DNA of 64,000 bases, taken from NCBI GenBank assembly GCA_963726775.1, contig CAVSDL010000009.1, forward strand, positions 186,001-250,000, in the 5' to 3' direction. This DNA is from CAIWHR01 sp963726775. GTDB taxonomy: Bacteria > Pseudomonadota > Gammaproteobacteria > Burkholderiales > Casimicrobiaceae. The position numbers were made by a program, and so were the translations under genes. Positions 16,395-25,586 of the stretch are shown here, one piece after another. Under the pieces are notes generated by a model. The model was not told the origin of the DNA and made no database searches. It saw only the letters and a list, made by a program, of their open reading frames with translations. How positions within the stretch are numbered: position 1 is the first letter of the stretch; each line of letters begins with the position of its first letter.

Positions 16395-17222
16395 TCAGTA
16401 GGCGTGCCGCTGCAATTTCGCGCGATGCACGATCGTCGTCGCGATCTCCTCGATCGATTTCGCGGTCGTGTCGAGCATGAGTATGCCCTCGCGCTCCATC
16501 AGATGCTCGCACTCGCGCACTTCGTAGCGGCAATTCTCGAGCGCCGCGTACTTGCTTCCGGGACGGCGCTCCTCGCGGATCTTCTGCAGGCGTTCGGGGT
16601 TGATCGTGAGGCCGAACAACCGGTCGCGGAACGGGAGCAACGACGCAGGCAGCTTGCGGTCGGCGAAGTCGTCGGGGGTCAGGGGAAAGTTGGCCGCGCG
16701 GATGCCGAATTGCAGCGCAAGATAGAGTGAAGTCGGCGTCTTCCCGCAGCGCGAGACGCCGACCAGGATCACCTGCGCCTTGGCGAGGTCGCGCGTCGCC
16801 GCACCGTCGTCGTGCGACTGGGTGAAATTGATCGCCTCCATCCGCGCGAAATACTCGTGGCTGTTGGCGATGCCGTGCGAGCGTCCCGCCGCATGCGAGC
16901 TCTTGGCCTTCAGTTCGGCCTCGAGTGGCGCGATGAAGATCTGGAAGAGGTCGAGCGTGAGCGCCTTCGCATCGCGCCGGACGACTGCGCTCATCGACTC
17001 GTCGACAATCGAACTGAACACGATTGGCGGCCGATCCTCGCGTGCCGCGGTGTCGTTGATCTGCCGGATCGCGGCTTCGATCTTTTCCAGCGTGTCGACG
17101 AAGGGTACGGTCAGCCGCTGGAACTGGAAATCCTCGAACTGCGAGAGCAGGCTGTTGCCGAGCATCTCCGCCGTGATGCCGGTGCGGTCCGAGATGAAGA
17201 AGACAGTGCGGCGATTGGGCAT
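16395..17222 (-). CDS. ppsR: PEP synthase regulatory protein (bifunctional kinase/pyrophosphorylase)
   Basis: PpsR inactivates PEP synthase by ADP-dependent phosphorylation of a Thr next to the catalytic His and reactivates it by phosphate-dependent removal. The 275-residue product matches the family (DUF299). FFISDRTGITAEMLGNSLLS opens the protein and the P-loop-like ILVGVSRCGKTPTSLYLA lies near residues 150-168. ATG at 17222 is chosen over an upstream start at 17297 because MPNRRTVFFISD is the family N-terminus. Its target ppsA is at 22259-24637 on the other strand. Confidence 0.95.
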   Translation of the reverse strand: MPNRRTVFFISDRTGITAEMLGNSLLSQFEDFQFQRLTVPFVDTLEKIEAAIRQINDTAAREDRPPIVFSSIVDESMSAVVRRDAKALTLDLFQIFIAPLEAELKAKSSHAAGRSHGIANSHEYFARMEAINFTQSHDDGAATRDLAKAQVILVGVSRCGKTPTSLYLALQFGIRAANFPLTPDDFADRKLPASLLPFRDRLFGLTINPERLQKIREERRPGSKYAALENCRYEVRECEHLMEREGILMLDTTAKSIEEIATTIVHRAKLQRHAY

Positions 17223-17312
17223 CGAATGCTCAGGCGATCGAATCGAGATTGCGCGACGCGGGGCGAAATATCGCGCGTCGCGCTCGATCCGCCGCATCCA
17301 CTCCTGATAGCG

Positions 17313-18143
17313 CTACCAATCCTTCCAGACGGTCGCCACGCCTGCCGGCATCGCCGGCAAGTCGCCCAGGTCCATCCAGCTCTCGCCGGGGCCGTGAAAG
17401 TCCGAGCCGCAGGAGGCGAGCAGCCCGAATGCACGGGCCAGTCCCGCGAACTCCGTGTATTGCGAGGGCGCGTGCGACGACGACAGCACTTCGATCGCGT
17501 CGCCGCCGGCGTCCCGGAATTCGCCCAGCAGCCGCCTCATGCCGCGATGATCGACCTTGTACCGGCCGGGATGCGCGATCACGGCCTGCCCGCCTGCGGC
17601 ATGGATCCAGTCGACGGCCTGCGACAGCGTCGCCCACGCGTGCGGGACATAACCCGGCTTGCCCGTCACGAGGTAGCGCTTGAACACGTCTTTCACGTCG
17701 GTCGCGTGGCCGGCTTCGACAAGGTAGCGCGCGAAGTGCGTCCGCGACACGAGCCGCTCGCTGGTCACGTATTTCATCGCGCCGTCGTACGCTCCGGCGA
17801 TGCCGGCGGCGGCGAGCGCGTCGCCGATGCGCCGCGCGCGACCGGATCGGCCCGCGCGGATGATCTCGAGGCCCGCTGCGAGCGTCGCGTTGTCGGGATC
17901 GATCTGGAGCGCGACGATGTGGATCGTCACCTCCTCCCAGGTCACCGACAGTTCGGACCCGCAGACGAACACGATGCCCGCAGCATCCGCCGCACTACGC
18001 GCTTCGGAAAGCCCGGAGACCTCGTCGTGATCGGTCAGCGCGAGAACTTCCACGCCGCGCGCCGCGGCACGCGCGACGACCGCAGCGGGCGCGAGAAGGC
18101 CGTCGGAACGCGTCGAATGGCAGTGCAGGTCGTAGCGGGGCAT
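17313..18143 (-). CDS. PHP-domain phosphoesterase (RNase AM/YciV-like)
   Basis: A 276-residue PHP (polymerase and histidinol phosphatase) phosphoesterase. Metal-binding motifs are visible in order: DLHCHSTRSDG (residues 4-14), ALTDHDEVSGL, GSELSVTWEE, IAHPGRYK and CGSDFHGPGES. E. coli YciV/RNase AM of this family is a 5'-3' exonuclease that matures rRNA 5' ends and degrades 3',5'-bisphosphates, so the same role is likely. ATG at 18143 fits the family start. It is 90 bases upstream of ppsR on the same strand. Confidence 0.88.
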   Translation of the reverse strand: MPRYDLHCHSTRSDGLLAPAAVVARAAARGVEVLALTDHDEVSGLSEARSAADAAGIVFVCGSELSVTWEEVTIHIVALQIDPDNATLAAGLEIIRAGRSGRARRIGDALAAAGIAGAYDGAMKYVTSERLVSRTHFARYLVEAGHATDVKDVFKRYLVTGKPGYVPHAWATLSQAVDWIHAAGGQAVIAHPGRYKVDHRGMRRLLGEFRDAGGDAIEVLSSSHAPSQYTEFAGLARAFGLLASCGSDFHGPGESWMDLGDLPAMPAGVATVWKDW

Positions 18144-19434
18144 GGGGCGCGGCGCGGCGCGTTGGGTCACCTTGCTCCGGAGGGATAGCGTCACGGACAA
18201 TCCGGTGGGGCCGTCGCGACGACGAAGGTACCCGCACGCGCGGCGACCCTTGCCGGAGCGCATTGGCGTCTCCGTTCTCCTTCGGGGTCAGCCTGACCGC
18301 CACCTTCGCGCTGTCGGTCAGGGCATGGATGTGCAGCAGGACGTGCTCGCCATTGGCCGTGAGTTCGACGGTCACGCTGCCGCTACGCTTGCGATGCGTG
18401 ATCGCCTCCAGTGCCCACTCGGCGGCGCGGAAGATCAGGAATGCGCTCTGTGCGTCGCGCACCTTGATGGACTGATCGATGGTCGCCTTGATCGTCAGGC
18501 CATCGGGGCGCGAATAAGCGTGACCGAGCAGCACGATGGCCCGGGCAAGCGTCTTTGCCTCGGGCCGCGCTTCATCGCCTTCGAAAGCGGCCGCGTGGGC
18601 ACTCACCGCCTGCTCCATTGCTTCGATCATCGACAGGAGGTGCCTGCGCTCGCCCGCATCGGCGGGGGCAGCATCGATCGCAAGCCGCGTTCGCAGTATC
18701 GCATCGCGCAGCAGTGTGCCAACGCGCGCGTCCGCAGCGTGAGGCGCATGATCTACCGATAGCGCGACGACCTTGTCGGCGCCGGTACCTGGGAGGGTGG
18801 AAAAGAAAAACCTGAGCCGCCGCACGGCCAGAAAGAGCAGCATCACCAGCAGGAGCGTAAGACCCGCCATGATGTACAGGTCACGGCGTGCCTCGCCGAT
18901 AATCTGGATCAACGTCTTCCGGGACTCGGCAAGCTGCTGCTGCACCCGCGACTCGAGCGACGCAACGATGTTGCGTATCCCATCGGAGCTGTCCTTGCCG
19001 CGCCGGCCAAATGTCATTTCAAACGGTTGATCGGGTGCGCTGCGCTTCTTCTCGAGCCAACGCGGTGATCATGAGCGATCGGCGATCATCGGAACGAGGT
19101 CCTCGATGAGCGCGATTTCCGATTCGTCGCCCCGCACCTTGTCACGCAGGCCCGACAGCAGATCGGGTATGCGGCGACGCTCGCGCTCGAATGGCTCGAG
19201 ATAGGAATCGTCCGCCCTGAGCGCAAAGCCACGACCGGCCGCCTCGAAATAGTGGACGGCATGCAGGAGGTCCTGGAGATCGTACAGGGTCGCCGCCTTC
19301 TGCGCGGCTGACTCGGTAAGCCGCGTGATCGCGTCAAACCGGGCCAGGCCCAGCCACAGCGATCCGAGAGCGTAGGCGACGACCAGGAATAGCACCGCGT
19401 ACGGCGGAAGAAATGGCGGTATCCGAATTCGCAT
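17995..19434 (-). pseudogene. CHASE3-type membrane sensor, histidine kinase-like, split by an in-frame TGA
   Basis: From 19434, MRIRIPPFLPPYAVLFLVVA is a membrane helix followed by a CHASE3-like helical domain (AAGRGFALRADDSYLEPFER, then RRRIPDLLSGLRDKVRGDES). A TGA at 19069-19071 interrupts it. In the same frame the sequence resumes (WLEKKR, then FGRRGKDSSDGIRNIVASLE), which is the expected second half of CHASE3, then a second helix (YIMAGLTLLLVMLLFLAV) and a degenerate dimerisation/ATPase-like region up to about 18270. The end is unclear: the open frame runs to 17995, overlapping the PHP gene, so another shift near 18265 is likely. No kinase H-box or clear N/G boxes were seen. Confidence 0.6.
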
Positions 19435-19875
19435 GGCTGAGGCCGGCCGCTGCTGGTCGACGAAAGTCTATACCATCGAGGAACCGCGTACGTCGGAGCG
19501 CGCGTATCGCACCGAGGCGCTCCCGGAGCCGTGTGCGGTACCCTCGCCGGCGAATTCCTCGACACCGCAGCGTGTGAATCCTTCGCCGCCTTCGCGGAAC
19601 CCTCCGTCGTGGTCCCGAATCCGTCGGCATGCCGGGCAAGGCGCTGCGCGAAGCGCGACCGCAATGCGCTGGAGGAGACATCCCTCCCACGACCAGAATG
19701 CGCGCCGTGAGCGGTGGATTCGCGTCAATCGGGTACGATCCGCCGAATTGGCCGCCGCAATTCTTCGGCCCTTCGGAATTGCTTGTGACATCGTTGATTG
19801 CTAGCAGAATGACGGGTTTTCCACGCGGCGTCGCCGCGGCGGCGCAGCAAGCCCAAATCCCAGGAATCCGAGGCC
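19435..19875. other. 441-base region without a convincing gene
   Basis: This lies between the start of the sensor-like gene (minus strand) and the ABC-F gene (plus strand) and should hold their divergent promoters. A minus-strand open frame of 107 codons (19468-19791) resembles nothing I know and has Arg-rich composition typical of chance frames. TTGTGA near 19790 is a weak -35 candidate. A GC-rich dyad (GGCGTCGCCGCGGCGGCG) lies near 19825-19850, shortly before the ABC-F start. I see no RNA gene. Confidence 0.5.
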
Positions 19876-21480
19876 GTGCTCACTGCCGCCAACATCGCCA
19901 TCCAGTTCGGGGCCAAGCCCCTGTTCGAAAACATCTCCGTCAAGTTCGGCGACGGCAACCGCTACGGCCTCATCGGCGCCAACGGCTGCGGCAAGTCGAC
20001 GCTGATGAAGATTCTCGGGGGCGACCTCGAAGCGTCGGCGGGCAACGTGGCGCTGGACCCGAATGAGCGGCTGGGCAAGCTCCAACAGGATCAGTTCGCG
20101 TACGAGGACGTGCGCGTGCTCGATGTCGTCCTCATGGGTCACGATGCGATGTGGCGGGCGAAGGAGGAAAAGAACGCGATCTACGACAATCCCGACTCGA
20201 CCGAAGAAGACTATGTCCACGCCGCCGAGCTCGAGGCAAAGTTCGCCGAGTACGGCGGCTACACGGCCGAGGCGCGCGCGGCCGAACTGCTGCAGGGCGC
20301 GGGCATCGCGATCGAGCTGCACGACGGGCCGATGGGCGCCGTCGCGCCCGGCTGGAAGCTCCGCGTGCTGCTCGCGCAGGCGCTTTTCGCCGAACCGGAC
20401 ATCCTGCTGCTCGACGAGCCCACCAACAACCTCGACATCAACTCGATCCGCTGGCTCGAGGGCGTGCTGAACGAGCGCACGAGCACGATGGTGATCATCT
20501 CGCATGACCGCCACTTCCTGAACAGCGTTTGCACGCACATGGCCGACCTCGACTACGGCACATTGCGCGTCTATCCCGGCAACTACGACGACTACATGAT
20601 CGCGTCCACACAGGCACGTGCGCAGGTGCTGTCCGCGAATGTGAAGGCGAAGGAGCGCATCGCGGAACTGCAGGAGTTCGTCCGCCGTTTCTCCGCCAAC
20701 AAGTCGAAGGCGCGGCAGGCGACCTCGCGCGCGCGGCAGATCGAGAAAATCAAGGTCGAGGACGTCAAGCCGTCGTCGCGGCAGAATCCGTATATACGCT
20801 TCGATCTCGATGCCAAACAGAAGCTGCATCGGCACGCCGTGGAGATCGAGCACCTGTCGAAGGGCTGGCCGGGCCAGCCCAAGGAGCTCTTTGCCAACCT
20901 CGGCCTGATACTGGAAGCCGGTGAACGCCTGGCGATCATCGGCCCCAACGGCGCCGGCAAGACGACATTGCTGCGCACGCTGGTGGGCGAGCTCGCGCCG
21001 GATGTCGGCAAGGTGAAGTGGGCGGAGAAGGCGCGCATCGGCTACTACATGCAGGACCAGACGGAGGTCTTCGATTCCGACACCACGGCATTCGACTGGA
21101 TGCGTGAGTGGGCGCAGGAGGGCGACGACGAGCAGATCGTGCGCGCGACGCTGGGGCGGCTGCTGTTCACGGGCGACGACGGCGCCAAGAGCGTGCGGGT
21201 CCTGTCCGGCGGCGAAAAGGGCCGCATGCTGTGGGGCAAGCTGATGCTGACTCGCCCGAACGTGCTGGTAATGGACGAGCCGACCAACCACATGGACATG
21301 GAATCGATCGAGTCGCTGCAACTGGCGCTCGAGAAGTACATCGGCACGTTCATCTTCGTGTCGCACGACCGCCAGTTCGTTTCGGCGCTGGCCACCCAGG
21401 TTATCGAGCTGGGCGGACCCAAGCCCATCCATTTCGTCGGCAACTACGAGGACTACCTCGGAACCAAGGGAATTGCCTGA
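19876..21480 (+). CDS. ABC-F family ATPase (YbiT type)
   Basis: A 534-residue protein with two ABC ATPase domains and no membrane segment, the ABC-F plan; these proteins act on the ribosome. Domain 1 has GANGCGKSTLMK (near residue 36) and LLLDEPTNNLDINSIRWLE; the linker ARQATSRARQIEKIKVEDVK joins domain 2 with GPNGAGKTTLLRT, SGGEKGRMLWGKLML and VMDEPTNHMDMESIESLQ. The order and the SSRQNPYIRF segment resemble E. coli YbiT, a translation factor for stalled ribosomes. The start is GTG at 19876. It appears to be transcribed alone. Confidence 0.9.
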   Translation: MLTAANIAIQFGAKPLFENISVKFGDGNRYGLIGANGCGKSTLMKILGGDLEASAGNVALDPNERLGKLQQDQFAYEDVRVLDVVLMGHDAMWRAKEEKNAIYDNPDSTEEDYVHAAELEAKFAEYGGYTAEARAAELLQGAGIAIELHDGPMGAVAPGWKLRVLLAQALFAEPDILLLDEPTNNLDINSIRWLEGVLNERTSTMVIISHDRHFLNSVCTHMADLDYGTLRVYPGNYDDYMIASTQARAQVLSANVKAKERIAELQEFVRRFSANKSKARQATSRARQIEKIKVEDVKPSSRQNPYIRFDLDAKQKLHRHAVEIEHLSKGWPGQPKELFANLGLILEAGERLAIIGPNGAGKTTLLRTLVGELAPDVGKVKWAEKARIGYYMQDQTEVFDSDTTAFDWMREWAQEGDDEQIVRATLGRLLFTGDDGAKSVRVLSGGEKGRMLWGKLMLTRPNVLVMDEPTNHMDMESIESLQLALEKYIGTFIFVSHDRQFVSALATQVIELGGPKPIHFVGNYEDYLGTKGIA

Positions 21481-21583
21481 CCCGGCTCGCGGCCGGGCGG
21501 GCGGGCTGCCACGGGCGGGTTAGCAACATTCCGAGGGGCGGATTGGCCCGTCTGACAGATGGGGCTTGCATTCGGGGAACATT

Positions 21584-21611
21584 TTGGTTGAAAATATGCC
21601 ATTGGTATAGC
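21584..21611 (+). promoter_or_regulatory. putative sigma-70 promoter for the HTH regulator gene
   Basis: TTGGTT (21584-21589), 16 bases, TATAGC (21606-21611). The predicted start of transcription is near 21617, which rules out the in-frame TTG at 21613 as the translation start of the downstream gene and favours GTG at 21640. Promoter strength and use are inferred. Confidence 0.45.
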
Positions 21612-21639
21612 GTTGCCGCGCGGACCCGCCGGTTCGCGG

Positions 21640-22074
21640 GTGAAGCATGAGGTAATCGACTCCGTGAAGCTCTTCGACCGCGTCCTCAATCCCCGCGAAA
21701 TTCGGCGCCGCCTGGGCCTGAACCAGGAACAGTTCTGGACTCAGATCGGCGTCACCCAAAGCGGCGGTTCCCGCTATGAAAGCGGCCGCGAAATGCCCAA
21801 GCCGGTGCGCGAGCTCCTGCGCCTGGTCCATGTCGAGCAAATCGATCTGTCGCAGGTCAAGCGCGTCGACTTCGAAATTATCGGCTATCTCAAGGAATCG
21901 CACCCGGACCTCTATCGCACGCTGCGGCGCGCGGTAAAGGGCCGCAATCGCGCCGGCGGCGCGCCGCTGACGCTGGACGAACCCGCCGCTGTTGGCGAGC
22001 CGGTGGCCGGAGTGGAAGCCTTCGGCGAGCCCGCGCTCGAAACCGCCGAACCCAAGGCGAGCGGAGCTTACTGA
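21640..22074 (+). CDS. helix-turn-helix DNA-binding protein
   Basis: A 144-residue protein with an Xre-like helix-turn-helix near its N-terminus: LNPREIRRRLGLNQEQFWTQ followed by IGVTQSGGSRYESGREMPKP. LLRLVHVEQIDLSQVKRVDF and a C-terminal YLKESHPDLYRTLRRAVKGR complete the conserved core; the last 40 residues are a low-complexity acidic/Ala-rich tail. I recognise this as a conserved small regulator of betaproteobacteria without an assigned target. GTG at 21640 is preferred over TTG at 21613 for the promoter reason given. It lies between the ABC-F gene and ppsA and is followed by a terminator. Confidence 0.75.
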   Translation: MKHEVIDSVKLFDRVLNPREIRRRLGLNQEQFWTQIGVTQSGGSRYESGREMPKPVRELLRLVHVEQIDLSQVKRVDFEIIGYLKESHPDLYRTLRRAVKGRNRAGGAPLTLDEPAAVGEPVAGVEAFGEPALETAEPKASGAY

Positions 22075-22117
22075 CCCCCTCCGCGGGGCAGGCCCCCCGC
22101 GTTGACGAACCGCATCG

Positions 22118-22144
22118 GACCCGCCTCGGCGGGTTCATTATTTT
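22118..22144 (+). terminator. rho-independent terminator after the HTH gene
   Basis: The stem GGACCCGC/GCGGGTTC (one G-T pair) with loop CTCG is followed by ATTATTTT. It lies 44 bases after the HTH gene stop and 115 bases before ppsA, so ppsA must have its own promoter; TAAAAT near 22186 is a weak -10 candidate. Confidence 0.7.
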
Positions 22145-22258
22145 GCGGTGCAACATCCATCGCAAGGACCCGGCAAGGCGCGGTAAAATCCCGCCATTGC
22201 TACGCTGTTTTGCGCGCCGCACCAAGCGCCTCTACAGCCACGGGGAAGGCGTACAGGC

Positions 22259-24637
22259 ATGAGCGATAAGCCACGGATCGTCCCGTTCGACCGCCTGCGG
22301 ATGAGCGACATCGACGAGGTGGGAGGAAAGAACGCCTCGCTCGGCGAAATGATCAGCCAGCTTGCCGCCGCCGGCATTCGCGTTCCCGGCGGTTTTGCCA
22401 CAACGGCGGCTGCGTTTCGCGAATTTCTGGCGCACGACGGGCTCGACAAGCGCATCGCCGCGCGCCTTTCGAGGCTGAACGTCGATGACATCGCGGCGCT
22501 GACGGCCGCGGGCGCCGAGATTCGCAGCTGGGTGAGCGCCGCGCCACTGCCGCCGGCGCTGGACCGCGGCATCACCGACGCTTACGCCGAACTGACCAGG
22601 ACCGCGCCCGACGCCTCGTGGGCTGTGCGCTCCTCAGCGACCGCAGAGGACCTGCCCGACGCCTCGTTCGCGGGCCAGCAGGAAACGTTTCTCAATATCA
22701 GAGGCCGGGAGAACGTTCTTCACGCGGTGAAGGCGGTTTTTGCGAGCCTATACAACGACCGGGCGATTGCGTACCGCATCCATCAGGGCTTCGCCCACGA
22801 GCATGTCGCGCTGTCGGCCGGCGTGCAGAGAATGGTGCGCAGCGATCAGGGCGCCTCCGGCGTGATGTTCACGATGGACACCGAATCCGGTTTCGACCAG
22901 GTCGTGTTCATCACCGCGTCCTACGGCTTGGGTGAAACCGTCGTCCAGGGCGCCGTCAATCCGGACGAGTTCTACGTGTACAAGCCCAACCTCGACGCGA
23001 AGCGCCCGGCGATCCTGCGCAAGACCGTCGGCGGCAAGGCCATCCGGATGGTGTTCGCCGGGGCGCAGGAGGCGGCCAAGTCGACGGTGACTGTCGACAC
23101 CGCCGAAGACGATCGTCATCGCTTTTCGATTACCGACGCCGAGGCGGAGGAACTCGCGCGCTATGCGGTCGCCATCGAACGGCATTACGGACGTCCGATG
23201 GACATCGAATGGGGTCGCGACGGCCATGACGGCAGGCTCTACATTCTGCAAGCGCGGCCGGAAACGGTGAAGTCGCGGGAGGATGGCAGGACGCTGCGTC
23301 GGTACCGGTTGAAATCGAAATCGACCGTGCTCGCGAGCGGCCGGGCGATCGGCCAGAAGGTGGGTCAGGGCGCTGTGCGACTGGTGAAGTCTCCCGCGGA
23401 GATGGACAAGGTGCGCCCGGGCGACGTGCTGGTCGCCGACATGACCGACCCCGACTGGGAGCCGGTGATGAAGCGCGCGGCGGCGATCGTCACCAATCGC
23501 GGCGGACGCACCTGCCACGCGGCGATCATCGCGCGGGAGCTGGGCATTCCGGCCGTCGTCGGCTGCGGCAACGCGACGCAGGAGCTGAAGGATGGCACCG
23601 AGGTGACGGTGTCCTGCGCCGAAGGCGACACCGGACACGTCTATGCTGGAACCCTCGAGATCGAGATCGTCGAAGTGGCGCTCGATCGCATGCCCGAATG
23701 CCCGACCAAGATCATGATGAACGTCGGCAACCCGGAGCTCGCGTTCGAGTTCCGCAGGCTGCCGAACCACGGCGTCGGGCTGGCGCGGCTCGAGTTCATC
23801 ATCAATCGCAATGTCGGCATCCACCCGAAGGCGCTCATCGAGCTCGACCGCCTGCCGGCCGACCTGCAGCGGGAGATCCGGCAGCGGATCGCGGGCTACG
23901 CGAGCCCGACCGAGTTCTACGTGAGCAAGATTTGCGAAGGCGTGGCGACGATCGCCGCGGCGTTCTGGCCGAAGAAGGTCATCGTCCGGCTGTCCGACTT
24001 CAAGTCGAACGAATACTCGAATCTCGTCGGCGGGCAGCGCTACGAGCCGCACGAAGAGAACCCGATGCTCGGCTTTCGCGGCGCGTCGCGCTACATCGCC
24101 TCCGAATTCCACGACTGCTTCGCGCTGGAATGCGCGGCGCTGAAGCGCGTTCGCGACACCATGGGGTTCACGAACGTCGAACTGATGGTCCCGTTCGTGC
24201 GCACGGTCGCTGAGGCGCAACAAGTGATCGTGCTCTTGCGGGAGCAGGGCCTCGAGCGCGGACGCAACGGCCTCAAGGTGATCATGATGTGCGAAATTCC
24301 GTCGAATGCGATCCTCGCCGAGCGCTTCCTCGAGCATTTCGACGGCTTCTCGATCGGCTCCAACGACATGACGCAGCTGACGCTGGCGGTCGACCGCGAT
24401 TCCGGCGGCCCCATCGCGGCGACGTTCGACGAGCGCGACGACGCGGTGAAGGCGATGCTGTCGATGGCGATCGCCGCCTGCCGCAAGGCGGGCAAGTATG
24501 CCGGCATCTGCGGGCAGGGGCCTTCGGACCATCCGGATCTCGCGCAGTGGCTGGTGGAACAGCAAATCGAAAGCATCTCGCTCAATCCGGACACCGTTGT
24601 CGCGACGTGGTTGCTGCTTGCGGGACGCAAGGCCTGA
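22259..24637 (+). CDS. ppsA: phosphoenolpyruvate synthase
   Basis: PpsA makes PEP, AMP and phosphate from pyruvate, ATP and water, for growth on three-carbon substrates. The 792-residue product has the standard plan: ATP-grasp-like PPDK_N domain (about 1-340; VGGKNASLGEMI, WAVRSSATAEDLPDASFAGQ), the swivelling phosphohistidine domain with GGRTCHAAIIARELGIPAVV (His near residue 420; the preceding Thr is the PpsR target) and a C-terminal PEP/pyruvate TIM barrel (NVELMVPFVRTVAEAQ, IGSNDMTQLTLAVDRDSG, GICGQGPSDHPDLAQWLV). Pyruvate from the sugar and keto-acid routes of this window would need it for gluconeogenesis. Confidence 0.98.
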   Translation: MSDKPRIVPFDRLRMSDIDEVGGKNASLGEMISQLAAAGIRVPGGFATTAAAFREFLAHDGLDKRIAARLSRLNVDDIAALTAAGAEIRSWVSAAPLPPALDRGITDAYAELTRTAPDASWAVRSSATAEDLPDASFAGQQETFLNIRGRENVLHAVKAVFASLYNDRAIAYRIHQGFAHEHVALSAGVQRMVRSDQGASGVMFTMDTESGFDQVVFITASYGLGETVVQGAVNPDEFYVYKPNLDAKRPAILRKTVGGKAIRMVFAGAQEAAKSTVTVDTAEDDRHRFSITDAEAEELARYAVAIERHYGRPMDIEWGRDGHDGRLYILQARPETVKSREDGRTLRRYRLKSKSTVLASGRAIGQKVGQGAVRLVKSPAEMDKVRPGDVLVADMTDPDWEPVMKRAAAIVTNRGGRTCHAAIIARELGIPAVVGCGNATQELKDGTEVTVSCAEGDTGHVYAGTLEIEIVEVALDRMPECPTKIMMNVGNPELAFEFRRLPNHGVGLARLEFIINRNVGIHPKALIELDRLPADLQREIRQRIAGYASPTEFYVSKICEGVATIAAAFWPKKVIVRLSDFKSNEYSNLVGGQRYEPHEENPMLGFRGASRYIASEFHDCFALECAALKRVRDTMGFTNVELMVPFVRTVAEAQQVIVLLREQGLERGRNGLKVIMMCEIPSNAILAERFLEHFDGFSIGSNDMTQLTLAVDRDSGGPIAATFDERDDAVKAMLSMAIAACRKAGKYAGICGQGPSDHPDLAQWLVEQQIESISLNPDTVVATWLLLAGRKA

Positions 24638-24764
24638 TCTGCCAGGTCCGTGGTCGTGGCGTCTGCGCTCGAGTGAGCTTTCGGCGACGCCGTCCGCTAG
24701 GACCCGTTCGCCCCCTGGTGTAAGCTATGTCACGCCCCGCGGAGGCTTCCCCGAGCAATTCCCA

Positions 24765-25103
24765 ATGAAAAAAATCGAAGCGATCGTCAAGCCGTTCAAA
24801 TTGGACGAAGTGCGTGAAGCACTGTCCGAAATCGGCGTTACCGGCCTTACGGTCGCCGAAGTCAAGGGCTTCGGGCGCCAGAAGGGCCACACCGAGCTCT
24901 ATCGGGGCGCCGAGTACGTCGTCGATTTTCTGCCCAAGGTGAAGGTCGAGCTGATCGTCGCCGACGGCCTGGTGGATCGCGCGATCGAGTCGATCGTCAA
25001 GGCCGCGCGAACCGGCAAGATCGGCGACGGCAAGATATTCGTTACCGCGGTCGAGCAGGTGGTGCGCATCCGCACCGGCGAGAGCGGCGAAGCCGCGGTC
25101 TGA
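24765..25103 (+). CDS. glnB: nitrogen regulatory PII protein
   Basis: PII is the trimeric sensor of 2-oxoglutarate and ATP/ADP that controls nitrogen assimilation, including GlnE, which is also encoded here (35311-38081). The product is 112 residues with the uridylylation-site T-loop LYRGAEYVVDFLPK (Tyr51) and the B- and C-loop regions (TGKIGDGKIFV, RIRTGESGEAAV). ATG at 24765 gives the invariant MKKIEAIVKPFKLDEVREAL. GlnB and GlnK cannot be told apart with certainty, but the absence of amtB nearby favours GlnB. Confidence 0.95.
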   Translation: MKKIEAIVKPFKLDEVREALSEIGVTGLTVAEVKGFGRQKGHTELYRGAEYVVDFLPKVKVELIVADGLVDRAIESIVKAARTGKIGDGKIFVTAVEQVVRIRTGESGEAAV

Positions 25104-25157
25104 ACTTTACCCGCCGGGATTCGCGCGGCCCTGCACGATTGCGAAGAGGACAGCGCC

Positions 25158-25586
25158 ATGTCGTTCATGAGTGAATTCCGCGAGTTTGCCGTCAAGGGCA
25201 GCGTCGTCGATCTGGCGGTCGGCGTGATCATCGGCGGCGCATTCGGCAAGATCGTCGATTCGCTGGTGAAGGACCTCGTCATGCCGCTGGTCGGCCGGGT
25301 GCTCGGCGGCTTCGATTTCTCCAACCTCTTCGTGATGCTGGCCGGACCGCCCGCGGGGTACGCAGGTCCGATGACCTACGAGGCGCTGACGAAGGCCGGC
25401 GTGCCGCTGTTCGCGTACGGCAATTTCATCACCGTCGCGATCAACTTCGCGATCCTGGCTTTTGTGATCTTCCTGATGGTTCGCCAGATCAATCGACTGA
25501 AAAGAGCGGCGCCGCCCGCCGCGCCCGCGCCTGCGCCCGAAGATGTATTGCTGCTGCGCGAGATCCGCGACGCAGTGAAGAAGTAG
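25158..25586 (+). CDS. mscL: large-conductance mechanosensitive channel
   Basis: MscL is the inner-membrane safety valve that opens on hypo-osmotic shock. The 142-residue product has the N-terminal amphipathic helix SFMSEFREFAVKGSVVDLAV, TM1 with GVIIGGAFGKIVDSLVKDLV, the periplasmic loop, TM2 (GNFITVAINFAILAFVIFLM) and the C-terminal coiled helix (LLREIRDAVKK) after a Pro/Ala linker. GAAGAGGACAGCGCC precedes the ATG. It lies 54 bases after glnB. Confidence 0.97.
   Translation: MSFMSEFREFAVKGSVVDLAVGVIIGGAFGKIVDSLVKDLVMPLVGRVLGGFDFSNLFVMLAGPPAGYAGPMTYEALTKAGVPLFAYGNFITVAINFAILAFVIFLMVRQINRLKRAAPPAAPAPAPEDVLLLREIRDAVKK

Noticed and set aside
19801..21432. A 543-codon minus-strand open frame
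   Set aside because: It is exactly antisense to the ABC-F gene, whose motifs are unmistakable.
22748..24565. A 605-codon minus-strand open frame
   Set aside because: Antisense to ppsA, low similarity to anything and codon use typical of a shadow frame.
24638..24764. An NtrC/sigma-54 promoter ahead of glnB
   Set aside because: I could not find a TGGCAC-N5-TTGC-type element in the 127-base gap.
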